From assembly GCA_035607415.1 (NCBI GenBank), contig DATNAQ010000044.1, forward strand, positions 124,001 through 188,000: DNA of 64,000 bases. Direction: 5' to 3'. The stretch's first letter is position 1, and every line of letters begins with the position of its first letter. Below are positions 18,995-29,200 of this stretch, piece by piece. Under the pieces are notes generated by a model. The model did no database searches and was not told the DNA's origin. It was given only the letters and a program-made list of their open reading frames with translations. The translations under genes and the position numbers were made by a program. This stretch comes from JAQBQH01 sp035607415 (lineage in GTDB: Bacteria > Myxococcota_A > Polyangia > Palsa-1104).

Positions 18995-20074
18995 GTGCGA
19001 TGCACGCGCTCGATGCGTTGCGCGTGGCTGGTCGCGATCGGATGCGCCGGATGCTTGTCGACGGTCGCCCCATCGGGCGGCAACCCGGCGGCGGGCGGGC
19101 GGGCGGCGGATCTCGGCGCCGGCGGAGGCGGCGGCGCGGGCGACGGCGGCGCGGGTGGCGGCGGCGCAGGCGGCGGCGGCTCCGGCGGCGGCGATCTCGG
19201 CGCGCCCGACGGCGGCCTCGCGCCGGGCACGCTCGCCGTCAGCTGGATGCACGGGCAGGCCAACTGCAACACCAGCACCGATCCCGAGCTCCAGGTGCAC
19301 GCCTACAACGCCACGACCTACATCATCCGCGAGGACAAGTGCCGCACCTTCGAGGCGCCGTTCGTCTACGTCCTCCTCGGCACCACGTCCGCGCTCCTGC
19401 TCGACACCGGCGCCACCGACACCGCCGCGCTGCACGATGAAGTCGTCAAGCTCGTCGGCAGCCGCCCGCTCCTGGTCGCGCACACGCACGCCCACGGCGA
19501 CCACGTCGCCTCCGACGACAAATTCAGCGGCCAGCCCAACACCACGGTGGTCGCGCACACCGTCGCCGCGGTGCAGGCCGCCTTCGGGATCGCCACCTGG
19601 CCGACGAGCCAGGGATCGATCGACCTCGGCGGCCGCGTGATCGACGCCGTCGCCATCCCGGGCCACGAGGCCACCCACATCGCGCTCTACGATCGCCAGA
19701 CCGGGATCCTCTTGACGGGCGACACGCTGTACGCGGGCCTCCTCTTCGTCAGCGACTGGACCGCCTACCGCGCGAGCGTGGCGCGCCTGCAACAGTTCGC
19801 GGCCTCGCGCCCCATCAGCCACGTCCTCGGCGCACACATCGAGATGACCAGCACGCCGACGGTAAACTACGCGTACGGCACGACCTATCAGCCGAACGAG
19901 CACGTGCTCGAGCTCGGCCCGAGCCACCTAAAGGAGCTCGCCGATGCGCTCGTCGCGCTCGGCCCGACCGCGCCGACGGCCTCCCGTGTCAGTCAGTGCC
20001 AGAACGCGCCGCGCCCGCTCGACGCCGGCTGCGCGCTCATCGTGCACGACGACTTCGTGATCGATCCGCAGTAG
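18995..20074 (+). CDS. MBL-fold metallohydrolase lipoprotein
   Basis: 359 residues with a short signal ending in AIGCAGC (Cys20), then a Gly-rich linker to about residue 75. The metallo-beta-lactamase fold follows: HTHAHGDH (163-170) forms the binuclear zinc site, with further ligands in GHEATH, GDTLY and GAHIEM. The family hydrolyses esters, thioesters or lactams; the substrate is unknown, and the location outside the cytoplasm suggests an environmental compound. The start is GTG 18995; an in-frame ATG at 19013 gives a shorter signal and is equally possible. Monocistronic; convergent with the amidohydrolase gene. Confidence 0.83.
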   Translation: MRCTRSMRCAWLVAIGCAGCLSTVAPSGGNPAAGGRAADLGAGGGGGAGDGGAGGGGAGGGGSGGGDLGAPDGGLAPGTLAVSWMHGQANCNTSTDPELQVHAYNATTYIIREDKCRTFEAPFVYVLLGTTSALLLDTGATDTAALHDEVVKLVGSRPLLVAHTHAHGDHVASDDKFSGQPNTTVVAHTVAAVQAAFGIATWPTSQGSIDLGGRVIDAVAIPGHEATHIALYDRQTGILLTGDTLYAGLLFVSDWTAYRASVARLQQFAASRPISHVLGAHIEMTSTPTVNYAYGTTYQPNEHVLELGPSHLKELADALVALGPTAPTASRVSQCQNAPRPLDAGCALIVHDDFVIDPQ

Positions 20075-20077
20075 CGA

Positions 20078-21634
20078 TCAGTTGCACTTGACGAGCGGCG
20101 TGAGCGGGGCGAAGTCGAAGCCGTCGCCGGCGGTCTGCGCATCGGCGGCGGTGAGCGCGGCGTCGAGCGCGCTCTTGATGTCGGCGTACGACTGATTGAG
20201 CTTGTTGGTCGTGTCGCTCGATGCGATGCACAGGAGCTTCGGCGTGCCGCACACGTCGAGCATCTCGCACGGCGGATTGGCCGGCGCCGCCGCCGCCAGC
20301 GCCATGTCGGCGTACTGCACCTTGCCGCCGACCATCACGAGCTGCACATCCTTCGGCGTCGCCGCCAGCACCGCGTCCCACGGCTTGGTCGTGTCGCCCG
20401 CGTAGACGACGAGGTCGGCAATGTAGCCCTCCTTGATCTGCCCCAGCCGATCGCCGACGGCGAGCACGGCCGCCGCGTTCTTCGTGGTCATCGTCAACAG
20501 GTCCTGCGCCGTCAGCTTGTCGCCGAAGTGGGCGTTGTCCCAGCTGTCGGCGAAGCGCATCTCGTCGAGCAGGTTCTGGCTGCCGCCCATCGACCAGTCG
20601 GGCGCGAGCGCCACCGTCACGCCCGCGGCCAGCGCCGTCGGGATGTCCGCCGTCTGGCCGTAGAGCGACACGTTCGACGCCGGCGACCAGGTGAGCTTCA
20701 CGCCCTTTTGCGCCATGGTGGTGAACTCGGTCATGCCGAACGCGGTGCCGTGCGTGATCGTCGTCTGCGGCGCGAGCAGGCAGCCCGCCGTCGTCGTCAC
20801 CGAGCTGAGCGTCGCGAACTCGGCGAGCGCGCGCGAGTCGGTGCCTTCGCCGCAGTGGATGAGGTACGCCGTCGTCGAGCCGTCGGCGAAGTTGCCGCAC
20901 ACGCCGTCGGCGCTGGTCTTCGACGGCGGGAAGGTCGCGCTCGTCTGGATCGAGTCGGTGCCGAGGCCGTTCTGCGCCACGTCGATCGAGCGCGCCACCG
21001 AGCCGAAGCAGGCCGACGAGGTTCCCGGCAGCCCGACGATGCTGGTGGTGCCGGCGACCAGGCCCTTGAGCTCGCCGTACTTGTCGATCTCGCAGCGCAG
21101 GCTGCCGGCGGCGGTGCCGTAGGGCGTGTTGGCGCACCAGGTCGGCTTGCCCTGCGAGTCGTTGACCAGGCACTGCTTGACGTCGAGCATCGCGGCGTAG
21201 CGCGGCTCGGAGGTCCAGTCGTTGTGGTTGGTGTAGACCATCGACGGCTTCCAGTCGTCGTTGTCGAAGATGTCGAACAGGATGTGGTTGTGCGTGTCGA
21301 GCATGCCGGGGGCGATGACGCCGTGCGTGTCGATCACGGTGGCGCCGCTGGCGCCGGGCATCTGCGCGCACTGCGTGCCGCTGGCGACGCAGGTGATCTT
21401 GTCGGCCTCGACGAGGACCTGGCCGTCGATCGCCTCGTCGGGCGTGACGATCATCCCGGTGAGGAGGACGTTGCCGGAGCCGACGATGACGCCGCCGTCG
21501 CCGCCACCGCCACTTCCGCCGCCGCCGGCCATGTCGGGCGGGCCGCCGACGGTGACGTCACCGCGGCAGGCGGGAAGCGACAGCGACGCGACGACGAGAA
21601 GAACCATCCGCACGCGAGAGGTCACGAGTGCCAC
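20078..21634 (-). CDS. Amidohydrolase-family lipoprotein
   Basis: 518 residues. Signal ending LSLPAC (Cys23), Gly/Asp linker with PPDMAGGGG, then an amidohydrolase fold with metal site DTHNH (His115, His117) after VIAPGM, later His residues in YLIHCGEGTDS and TITHGTAFG and the Asp in ALAPDWSMGGSQNLLDEMRFAD. The last segment resembles the deaminase/chlorohydrolase branch that acts on purines, cytosine or S-adenosylhomocysteine-like substrates. An extracytoplasmic lipid-anchored form is uncommon. GTG start; a TACGAT -10 box ends 7 nt upstream, so translation may start at the first base of the mRNA. Confidence 0.84.
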   Translation of the reverse strand: MALVTSRVRMVLLVVASLSLPACRGDVTVGGPPDMAGGGGSGGGGDGGVIVGSGNVLLTGMIVTPDEAIDGQVLVEADKITCVASGTQCAQMPGASGATVIDTHGVIAPGMLDTHNHILFDIFDNDDWKPSMVYTNHNDWTSEPRYAAMLDVKQCLVNDSQGKPTWCANTPYGTAAGSLRCEIDKYGELKGLVAGTTSIVGLPGTSSACFGSVARSIDVAQNGLGTDSIQTSATFPPSKTSADGVCGNFADGSTTAYLIHCGEGTDSRALAEFATLSSVTTTAGCLLAPQTTITHGTAFGMTEFTTMAQKGVKLTWSPASNVSLYGQTADIPTALAAGVTVALAPDWSMGGSQNLLDEMRFADSWDNAHFGDKLTAQDLLTMTTKNAAAVLAVGDRLGQIKEGYIADLVVYAGDTTKPWDAVLAATPKDVQLVMVGGKVQYADMALAAAAPANPPCEMLDVCGTPKLLCIASSDTTNKLNQSYADIKSALDAALTAADAQTAGDGFDFAPLTPLVKCN

Positions 21635-21640
21635 GGTCCC

Positions 21641-21646
21641 ATCGTA
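21641..21646 (-). promoter_or_regulatory. -10 element of the amidohydrolase gene
   Basis: TACGAT on the minus strand (21646-21641). The transcription start expected 7 nt downstream is 21634, the GTG itself. No good -35 box is seen 17 bp upstream. Confidence 0.4.
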
Positions 21647-21793
21647 ACATATGGGCCGCGTCGGGGGCAGCGGCCGTGGCGGCGGCGCGGGCGTCGGCGA
21701 GCACGGCGCGGACGGCGCGCTGGGTGTCGGGCTTGGTTCGCGGGCTCATACTCCCCAATACGGGAGCGCGGCCGGGTTCTTCCCGCGATCGCG

Positions 21794-21970
21794 CTATTCG
21801 CGGCTCGCGCTGACGACGTAGTCGTCGAGGTCGGGGTCGTAGCGCGCCGTGATCACGTTGGGGCGGCAGCAGACCGGGCAGTCCTCGACGTACTCCATCT
21901 CTTCGCCGGCGCCGCGATCGGGATCGGTGTCGACCGATTCGCCGCACGCGGGGCACTGGTACCAGGCCAT
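21794..21970 (-). CDS. CPXCG-motif cysteine-rich small protein
   Basis: A 58-residue protein: MAWYQCPACGESVDTDPD, then EYVEDCPVCCRPNVITARYD. The two CPxC knuckles match the CPXCG-type small zinc-ribbon proteins found widely in Proteobacteria, which typically read CPYCGE...YIEDCPVCCRP. It probably binds one zinc ion; the role is unknown. The ATG shares a base with the TGA of the upstream NHL lipoprotein gene (TGATG), so the two are translationally coupled although nothing suggests a functional link. About 160 bp separate its stop from the next gene on this strand. Confidence 0.85.
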   Translation of the reverse strand: MAWYQCPACGESVDTDPDRGAGEEMEYVEDCPVCCRPNVITARYDPDLDDYVVSASRE

Positions 21971-24900
21971 CAGCGCACCACCAGGACGGCCTGCTCGTCG
22001 AGGATGGCGAGCCCGCCGTCGGGCAAGACGGCGAGCCCGCTCGGGCGGTTGAGGCGGCCGGGGATGGCGCCGACGGCGACGCCGTGCTGGCCGAGCACGC
22101 CGGCGTAGGTGGTGACGGTGGCGCTGGCGATCTCGATGCGGCGGATCGCGCCGTTGCCGCTGTCGGCGACGTAGAGGTGGCCGGCGCCGTCGTAGGCGAG
22201 ATCGAGCGGCGTGACGAAGCGCGCTTCGTGGCCGATGCCGTCGAGCGCGCCGCCCGAGCCGGGCATGCCGGCGAGGGTGTCGACGGTGGCGGCGTCGAGC
22301 GCGAGGCGGCGGATGGCGTGGTTGCCGCTGTCGGCGATGTAGAGGTTGCCGGCGCCGTCGAGCGCCAGGCCTTCGGGCGCGCTGAACCGGGCGTTGGCGG
22401 CGGGGCCGTCGTCGGTGCCGCGGGTGCCGACCTGGCCGGCGATGGTGCTGAGCGCGCCGGTGGCGACGACGAAGCTGCGGATCACGTGATCGTTGCGATC
22501 GCTCATGTAGATCGTGCCGGCGCCGTCCGAGACGATGGAGCCGGGGGCGTCGAGGCGCGCGGCGGCGCCGATGCCGTCGTCGGCGCCGAACGCGAGCGGC
22601 ACGCCGGCGACGACGGTGAGCGCGGCGCCGGGCACGCCGATGCGATCGAGCGTGTGGCCCGAGAGATCGGTGGCGAAGAGCGCGCCCGCGCCGTCGAAGG
22701 CGAGGCCGTAGGGGATCGAGAAGAAGGCGCCGGCGCCGGTGCCGGCGAACTGCGCGCAGAAGGTGCCGCAGCCGGCGATGGTGGTGACGGCGCCGCCGGG
22801 CAGCGTCACCGCGCGCAGCGTGGCGCCGTTGGGCTCCACCAGGTAGAGGCTGCCGCCGTCGAGGGTGAGGCCGGAGGGCTCGTCGAACGACGCGGCGCCG
22901 CCGGTGCCGTCGAGCGTGGGTCCGGCGGTGGCGCCGCCGGCCAGCGTCGTGACCACGCCGGCCGTGCTGACCGCGTGCACGAGCGCGTCGCGATCGCTGT
23001 AGTAGACGGTGCCGGCGCCGTCGACGGTGAGGCCGGTGAGCCCCATCGAGCCGGGCAGCGCCGCGACGGGCGTGGTGACCGAGAAGTCGGCGAGGCTGAC
23101 CTTGCGGATGCGCTTGCTGCCGGGCTCGCCGACGTAGAGAAAGCCGCCGGCCGCGGCGAGGTACGACGGCGACGTGAAGCGCGCGGCGCCCGCGGTATCG
23201 TCGACGTCGCCGGCCATCTTCAGCGCGCCCGCGACGGTGGTGACCGCGCCCGACGCGAGGTCGACGCGGCGGAGGGCGTGGTTGTTCGCGTCCGCTACAT
23301 AAAGGAGGTTGTTCGTGGCGTCGCAGGCGACGTCGCGCGGGGTGTCGAAGCGCGCGGCGGCGCCGGTGTCGTCGACGCCGTCGGCGAGCTCCACGGCGCC
23401 GGCGATCGTCGTGACCGCGGCGGTGGCGAGATCGATCTTGCGGATGGTGTCGTTGCCGGCGTCGGCGAGATAGAGCGCGCCGCCCATCACGCAGCCGCCG
23501 GCCGGCAGGTTGAGCTGCGCGCCCGCGCCGCTGCCGTCGATGTTGCCGCCGTAGCCGAAGGTGCCGGCGAGCGTCGTCAGCGCGCCGGTGGCGACCACGT
23601 ACTTGCGCACGACGTCGTTGGCCGGCTCGACGATGTACAGCGTGCCCGCGCCGTCGGTCAGGACGCGCTCGGGCGAGTTGAAGCGCGCGTGCGCGCCGCT
23701 GCCGTTGCGGTCGAAGCGCCAGGGCGTGCCGGCGAGCGTCTGCACGCTCCCGGAGGCGACGTCGACCTGTCGGACCGCGCTGTTGTAGGCGTCGCTGACG
23801 TAGAGCGCGCCGGCGCCGTCGAAGACGAGGCTGCGTGGCTGATCGAAGCGCACGCCGGCGCCGATGCCGTCGAAGTAGCCGCCGGCGAACGCGGGCGGGC
23901 CGGCCACGACCGTGCGGCCGCTGCCGTCGAGGTTCACGCGCAAGATGGCGCTCGAGATGAGCAGGCTCACGAAGAGGTGCCCCTGCCCGTCGAGCGCGAG
24001 GCCGCCGCCGCCGGCGAGGTCGTCGCTGGCGCGGGCGAGCGTGGTCACCGCCCCGGTCGTCACGTCGAGCGCGCGCAGCCCGAGGTCGGCGATGTAGAGC
24101 GTGTTGCCGGCGAGCGCGACCTGGCCGAGGAACGAGAAGTGCGCGCCGGTGCCGGTGCCGTCGCGATAGCCGTAGCCGCCGCCGGCGAGCGTGACCTCGG
24201 TGCCGTCGGCGACGGTGACGCGCACGATCTTCTGCTGCGCGCGATCGGCGACGTAGAGGTAGCTGCCGCCGTCGAAGGCGAGGCCGACCGGATCGCCGAA
24301 GCCGCCGGCGATGGTGCGCACGCTCCTACTGGCCACGTCGAGCGCGCGCACGGCGCCGTTGCCGGAGTCGGCGACGTAGAGCGTGCCGCTCGCGCCGTCG
24401 TACGCGAGGCCGAGCGGCCCCGACCAGAGCGCGGCGGTGCCATTGGTATTGCCGGTTTGGCCGGCAATTCCGGAAATCGTGGTAACCGCGCGCGTGCCGA
24501 GCTCGATTCGCCGGATCGTATTGTTGTCGGAGTCGCTCACCAAGAGCGCGCCCTTGCCGTCGAGCGCGACGCCCCACGGGTGATGGAAGATCGCGTTCGT
24601 GCCGGTGCCGTCGGCGGCCCCGCCCGCGCCGGCCAGCCCCGCCACCGTCGTGACCGCGCCGCTCGGCAGCGCGACCGCGCGCACCGTGTGGTTGTCGTAG
24701 TCGGCGACATAGAGCGTACCGGCGCCGTCGTACGCGAGGTGCTCGGGTGTGGCGAAGCGCGCGCTCGTGCCGCTGTCGTCGGCGGTGCCGTCGGCGCCGA
24801 GCGCGCCGGCCAGGAGCGCCACCTTGCGCTCGACGACGGTGATGGTCGCCCTCGCCTGCAGCCCGTCGTCGGTCGAGGCCGACAGGTGATAGTCGCCGAC

Positions 24901-25188
24901 CGTCGCCGGCGCGGTGTAGAGCCCGTGATCGTCGACGGAGCCGCCGCCGGCTTCGACCACCGACCACTGCGCGCGACGGCTGGCGGCGAACTGCTGCGTG
25001 CGCCCGGGTCCGAGCTCGATCGTCGACGGCAGGATGGTCAACCCGACGCCCAGGTCGCCGCCGCCGCCCATGTCGCCGCGGTTCGTCGACGAGCCACACG
25101 CCGCCACGAGCACCGCCGCCAGTACGAAGAAGCGCTTGTCCAAGAATCCCCTGACGACTCCAGTGTACGCCGCCGTGACTTTGCGCAT
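21970..25188 (-). CDS. Giant NHL-repeat beta-propeller lipoprotein (A)
   Basis: 1072 residues. Lipobox VLVAAC (Cys31), Gly/Asp linker, an Ig-like (BIG2-type) domain at about 45-115 (ILPSTIELGPGRTQQFAA, GLYTAPATVGDYHLSA), then a long array of NHL-type units of about 50-55 residues, each with the pattern ARFxxPxxLAYDGAGxLYVADxxNxxIRxxxLxxxxVTTxAG. Such propellers are binding or scaffold proteins on the cell surface. A paralogue lies at 32360-35545 on the other strand with the same plan and the same C-terminal LPDGGL..DEQAVLVV ending. A TTG at 25143 (followed by DKRFFVLAAVLVAAC) would give a more standard signal peptide than ATG 25188. Confidence 0.85.
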   Translation of the reverse strand: MRKVTAAYTGVVRGFLDKRFFVLAAVLVAACGSSTNRGDMGGGGDLGVGLTILPSTIELGPGRTQQFAASRRAQWSVVEAGGGSVDDHGLYTAPATVGDYHLSASTDDGLQARATITVVERKVALLAGALGADGTADDSGTSARFATPEHLAYDGAGTLYVADYDNHTVRAVALPSGAVTTVAGLAGAGGAADGTGTNAIFHHPWGVALDGKGALLVSDSDNNTIRRIELGTRAVTTISGIAGQTGNTNGTAALWSGPLGLAYDGASGTLYVADSGNGAVRALDVASRSVRTIAGGFGDPVGLAFDGGSYLYVADRAQQKIVRVTVADGTEVTLAGGGYGYRDGTGTGAHFSFLGQVALAGNTLYIADLGLRALDVTTGAVTTLARASDDLAGGGGLALDGQGHLFVSLLISSAILRVNLDGSGRTVVAGPPAFAGGYFDGIGAGVRFDQPRSLVFDGAGALYVSDAYNSAVRQVDVASGSVQTLAGTPWRFDRNGSGAHARFNSPERVLTDGAGTLYIVEPANDVVRKYVVATGALTTLAGTFGYGGNIDGSGAGAQLNLPAGGCVMGGALYLADAGNDTIRKIDLATAAVTTIAGAVELADGVDDTGAAARFDTPRDVACDATNNLLYVADANNHALRRVDLASGAVTTVAGALKMAGDVDDTAGAARFTSPSYLAAAGGFLYVGEPGSKRIRKVSLADFSVTTPVAALPGSMGLTGLTVDGAGTVYYSDRDALVHAVSTAGVVTTLAGGATAGPTLDGTGGAASFDEPSGLTLDGGSLYLVEPNGATLRAVTLPGGAVTTIAGCGTFCAQFAGTGAGAFFSIPYGLAFDGAGALFATDLSGHTLDRIGVPGAALTVVAGVPLAFGADDGIGAAARLDAPGSIVSDGAGTIYMSDRNDHVIRSFVVATGALSTIAGQVGTRGTDDGPAANARFSAPEGLALDGAGNLYIADSGNHAIRRLALDAATVDTLAGMPGSGGALDGIGHEARFVTPLDLAYDGAGHLYVADSGNGAIRRIEIASATVTTYAGVLGQHGVAVGAIPGRLNRPSGLAVLPDGGLAILDEQAVLVVR

Positions 25189-25363
25189 TCAAACTTTCTT
25201 GATGCGCGCGCGACCCGCTCGTTGACGAAGCGCATTTCCCGTCGAGAAAACTGCGGCGCGCGTCACGCGATCGCATCACACCGACGCGCTAACGGTTCGA
25301 CGGGTGATAGCGCTCACTCGGCATTTCGATCGCCGCTTTGTATGTAGCTCGCGCCCGAGCAGC

Positions 25364-25380
25364 CTCCGTTTCCGACGGAG
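25364..25380 (+). promoter_or_regulatory. Inverted repeat before the TPR protein gene
   Basis: CTCCGT-TTCCG-ACGGAG, 6-bp arms, 22 bp upstream of the GTG at 25402 in the 213-bp divergent region between NHL lipoprotein A and the TPR gene. It could be an operator or an mRNA leader hairpin; a GAGGGGG ribosome binding site follows. No clear promoter boxes can be assigned. Confidence 0.35.
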
Positions 25381-25401
25381 ATCACACCGAGGGGGACACG
25401 C

Positions 25402-26256
25402 GTGAGTCAGAAGTGGACAGCAGCCGTGGTCGTCGTTTGCCTCGTCCAGGCGATCGCGCCGGCGCCCGCGCGCGCCAACGGCGACGACAACGTGCGCGTC
25501 GCGATGGAGCACTTCAAGCGCGGCAAGCGCGCCTACGATCTCGGCCACTTCCTCGAGGCCGCCGCCGAGTACGAGAAGGCGTACGAGGCCAAGGAATCGC
25601 CGGCGCTGCTCTACAACCTCGGCCAGGCCTATCGCGGGGCCGGCGCGCACCAGAAGGCGCTCAACGCCTATCGCGCCTACCTGCGCAACGAGCCCGACGC
25701 GCCCAACCGCGACGAGGTGGTGCGCTTCATCGACGCCCTCAAGCACACCATCGAGCTGCAGAAGCAGACGCAGGAGAAGCCGCCCGTCGGCACCATGCCG
25801 GTGCCGGCGCCGCCGCCGTCGCCCGCGCCGGCGCCGGTGCTCAATCCGGCGACGCCGATCCAGGTCGTCGTGGTCGAGCCGCCGCCGAAGAAGCGCGAGC
25901 CCGATCGCAAGGAGCTCGCGCTCGGTCGCAAGCTGCGCCTCGCCGGCATCGTCACCGGCGCCGCCGGCATCGGCCTCCTCGTCGCCGGCGGCGTCTTCGC
26001 CGGCTACGCCGCCAGCGTCAACGACAAGCTCAACAACCCGTCGGGCGACTCGCCGGTCTTCAACCACGACCTCGAGTCCAAGGGACGCGCCGACCAGGCG
26101 CTCGAGACCGCCTTCTTCGTGGCCGGCGGCGCCGCCGTCGCCGCCAGCGTCGTCACGCTCGTCGTCGGCCAGCTCAAGATCAAGAACAACACCTTCGCGC
26201 TCGCGCCGGTCGTCGGGCCGTCGCGCGTCGCCGCCACCCTCCGCGTGAGCTTCTGA
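25402..26256 (+). CDS. TPR protein with C-terminal membrane region
   Basis: 284 residues. A signal peptide (about 1-25, APARA) is followed by two or three tetratricopeptide-like helices (MEHFKRGKRAYDLGHFLEAAAEYEKAYEAKESPALLYNLGQAYRGAG, about 34-85), a Pro/Ala-rich linker (about 128-170) and two hydrophobic segments (LAGIVTGAAGIGLLVAGGVFAGYAA and FFVAGGAAVAASVVTLVVGQL). This plan is common in Myxococcota: a periplasmic TPR sensor or scaffold tethered to the inner membrane. Function unknown. GTG start; stop overlaps the next ATG (TGATG), so it is made together with the Cys-rich lipoprotein. Confidence 0.8.
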   Translation: MSQKWTAAVVVVCLVQAIAPAPARANGDDNVRVAMEHFKRGKRAYDLGHFLEAAAEYEKAYEAKESPALLYNLGQAYRGAGAHQKALNAYRAYLRNEPDAPNRDEVVRFIDALKHTIELQKQTQEKPPVGTMPVPAPPPSPAPAPVLNPATPIQVVVVEPPPKKREPDRKELALGRKLRLAGIVTGAAGIGLLVAGGVFAGYAASVNDKLNNPSGDSPVFNHDLESKGRADQALETAFFVAGGAAVAASVVTLVVGQLKIKNNTFALAPVVGPSRVAATLRVSF

Positions 26257-29200
26257 TGCGCGCCCTCCTCGTCGCCGCTTCGCTCGCCGTCACCTTCGCC
26301 GCCGCCGGCTGCATCAACGTCGAGCCGCTCGACGGCGTCTACCACTGCTCGCTCGACGGCGAATGCCCAACGGGCTACTTCTGCGATCAGCCGTCGCAGA
26401 CCTGCTGGAAGCGCGGGCACGAGCCGAACGCCGTGCCGCCCGACATGGCCGGCGACGACATGACGGCCACCGACTCGCCCGAGTGCCACGACGGCGTGCA
26501 GAACGGCAGCGAGACCGACGTCGACTGCGGCGGCACCTGCGCGCCCTGCTCGACGGGCCAGGGCTGCGCCCTGCCCGAGGACTGCACCAGCATGCTGTGC
26601 TCGACGGTGACCGGCAAATGCGTCGGCACGCGCTGCGAGGACGGCCTCAAGGACGGCGTCGAGACCGACGTCGACTGCGGCGGCGGCGTCTGTCAGTCGT
26701 GCGCCGACGGCAAGGGCTGCAAGCAGGGCTCCGACTGCAACAGCAACATCTGCAACGCGTCGAGCGGCATCTGCGCCGGCACCTTGTGCATGGACGGCCT
26801 CAAGGACGGCACCGAGACCGACGTCGACTGCGGCGGCGCCTCCTGCCCGCACTGCCTCGGCGGCAAGAGCTGCGACGGCGACGGCGACTGCTTGAGCGGC
26901 GTGTGCAGCCCGGCGTCGCACACCTGCGCGGCCTCGAAGTGCGAGAACGGCGTCAAGGATCCCGGCGAGACCGACGTCGACTGCGGCGGCACCATGTGCC
27001 CCGGCTGCGGGCTGACCAAGGCGTGTCAGTCGGGCGCCGACTGCGCCAGCCACTTCTGCAACGCCGTCAGCCTCGGCTGCGTCGCGTCGCAGTGCCTCGA
27101 CGGCGCCAAGAACGGCACCGAGACCGACGTCGACTGCGGCGGCAGCTGCGGCAACAACTGCAAGGTCGGCCAGTCGTGCAAAGGCAGCGCCGACTGCGCC
27201 AGCGGCACCTGCGGCTCGGGCAACACCTGCGTCGCCACGCAGTGCGAGGACGGCAGCAAGGACGGCGCCGAGACCGACAAGGACTGCGGCGGCGGCACCT
27301 GCCCCGGCTGCGCGCTCGGCCAGGGCTGCCTCGACGGCTCGCGCGACTGCAAGAGCATGTTCTGCAACCAGCAGTCGAAGCTGTGCGTCGCCGACCAGTG
27401 CCACGACGGCGCCGTCGACGGCAGCGAGACCGACGTCGACTGCGGCGGCCCGACCTGCGCGCACTGCAACGTCAACCAGGGCTGCAAATCGGGCGGCGAC
27501 TGCACGAGCACGTTCTGCAACAAGGACACGCTCAAGTGCGTCGGCGATCAGTGCCACGACGGCTTCAAGGACAACGGCGAGACCGACGTCGACTGCGGCG
27601 GCGGCGCCACCACCGGCTGCGGCACGTGCGACCTCGGCAAGGGCTGCGGCAACGCCAACGCCAACTGCACCAGCATGGTCTGCAACTTCGTCACCGGCCT
27701 GTGCGTGTCGACGGCGTGCGCCGACGGGCGCGTCGACGGCGCCGAGAGCGACGTCGACTGCGGCGGAGGCACCTGCATGGCGTGCGACGCCGGCAAGATC
27801 TGCAAGCAGAACGGCGACTGCGGCAGCGCGGCGTGCGACTTCGGCCCGTCGCCGCACAAGTGCGTCACCGATCAGTGCGCCGACCACCACCTCGACGGCA
27901 ACGAGACCGACGTCGACTGCGGCGGCGGCACCTGCATGACGTGCGCGCTCGGCAAGAGCTGCGGCGCGTCGAGCGACTGCATGAGCGGCTACTGCGATCC
28001 CTCGTCGCACAAGTGCGCGTGCGGCGGCGTCGGCCAGGCCTGCTGCGGCGGCGCGCAGTGCACGCAGGTCGCCGATCTGTGCACCGGCGCGATCAGCTGC
28101 TCGTCGGCGAACATCTGCGTGCAGGCGAGCCCGGTCACCTGCCCGCCCGCCACCGACGACTGCCACGCGGCCGGCAGCTGCAGCCCGTCGAGCGGCATGT
28201 GCAGCGCGCAGACCCCGCTCAACGGCACCACCTGCAACCGCGCGGCGAACGATCAGTGCTGGGTCGCCAACACGTCGACCTGCTCGAGCGGCACCTGCTC
28301 GGGCGGCACGCACGTCGCCGATCGCTGCAACGGCAACAACGTCGAGACCTGCAACAACAACGCCTGGTCGACGAAGCAGAGCTGCTCGAGCGGCTGCACC
28401 AACGGCGTGTGCAACGTGCCGGTCCCGACGGTGAGCGCCAAGCTCGACGGCAGCGACGTGGCGGTGAGCTGGACCGCGCCGGCGTCGGGCATCACCTGCA
28501 CGCTCCTGCGCAGCGACAACGGCGGCGCCTACGCGCAGCCGGCGGCGGTGGTGACGCCCTGCCCGGCGACGGCGCCGACGCCGTGCAACGCCTACGACCG
28601 CTTCCTTTCGCGCGGCAGCTACACCTACGAGCTCTCGTGCAAGGACGCCTCGGGCGCCAGCGCGTCGACGCCGCCGACCGCGGCGCTCTCGCCCGGCGTC
28701 GAGATCTGCGCCGGCGACTGGTCGACGGCGGTCGAAGTGCACACCGCCTTCCCCGACAGCGTGCACGACAAGCTCGAGCGCAAGATCTCGACGGCGGCCT
28801 CGCTGTCGTCGACGATCGGCGTGGCCTTCGCGCCCGGCTCGGGCACGAACTGCGCGCCCAACGATCACTCGTGCGGCACGGTCTTCGTCGCCAGCTACGA
28901 CAACGACAAGGTCATGGCCTTCGATCGGCGCGCCAACGACGGCGACGCCGCCTCGTCGGGCCCGGAGCCGCCATCGGCCTCCCTGCGCACGCTGTCGATC
29001 GCGCTGTCCGGCTCGGGCGTGACCAAGTACCAACCGATGGGCGTCGCCACCGTCGGCTCGACGGTGGTGGTGGCGATGAACGCGGCGCCCGGCTTCGTCG
29101 CCGGCTACCCGACCGGCTTCTCCAACGCGACCGCGTCACCGCTGTGGTACCTGCGCGGCACCGCCACCTCGCACGCCAAGCTCGTGCAGCCGATCGCGGT

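Noticed and set aside
21558..21749. Small minus-strand ORF (MSPRTKPDTQRAVRAVLADA...) before the amidohydrolase
   Set aside because: It overlaps the amidohydrolase start by 77 bp in another frame, has no family, and its downstream part is Arg-rich shadow. A short leader peptide cannot be excluded.
22084..25347. 1087-residue plus-strand ORF opposite NHL lipoprotein A
   Set aside because: Composition-driven shadow (repeated GDVE, RAVG text) that merely mirrors the NHL repeats on the other strand.
26004..29033. 1009-residue minus-strand ORF opposite the Cys-repeat lipoprotein
   Set aside because: Its periodic VDVGLAAV text is the mirror of the ETDVDCGG repeats; no start signal or family.
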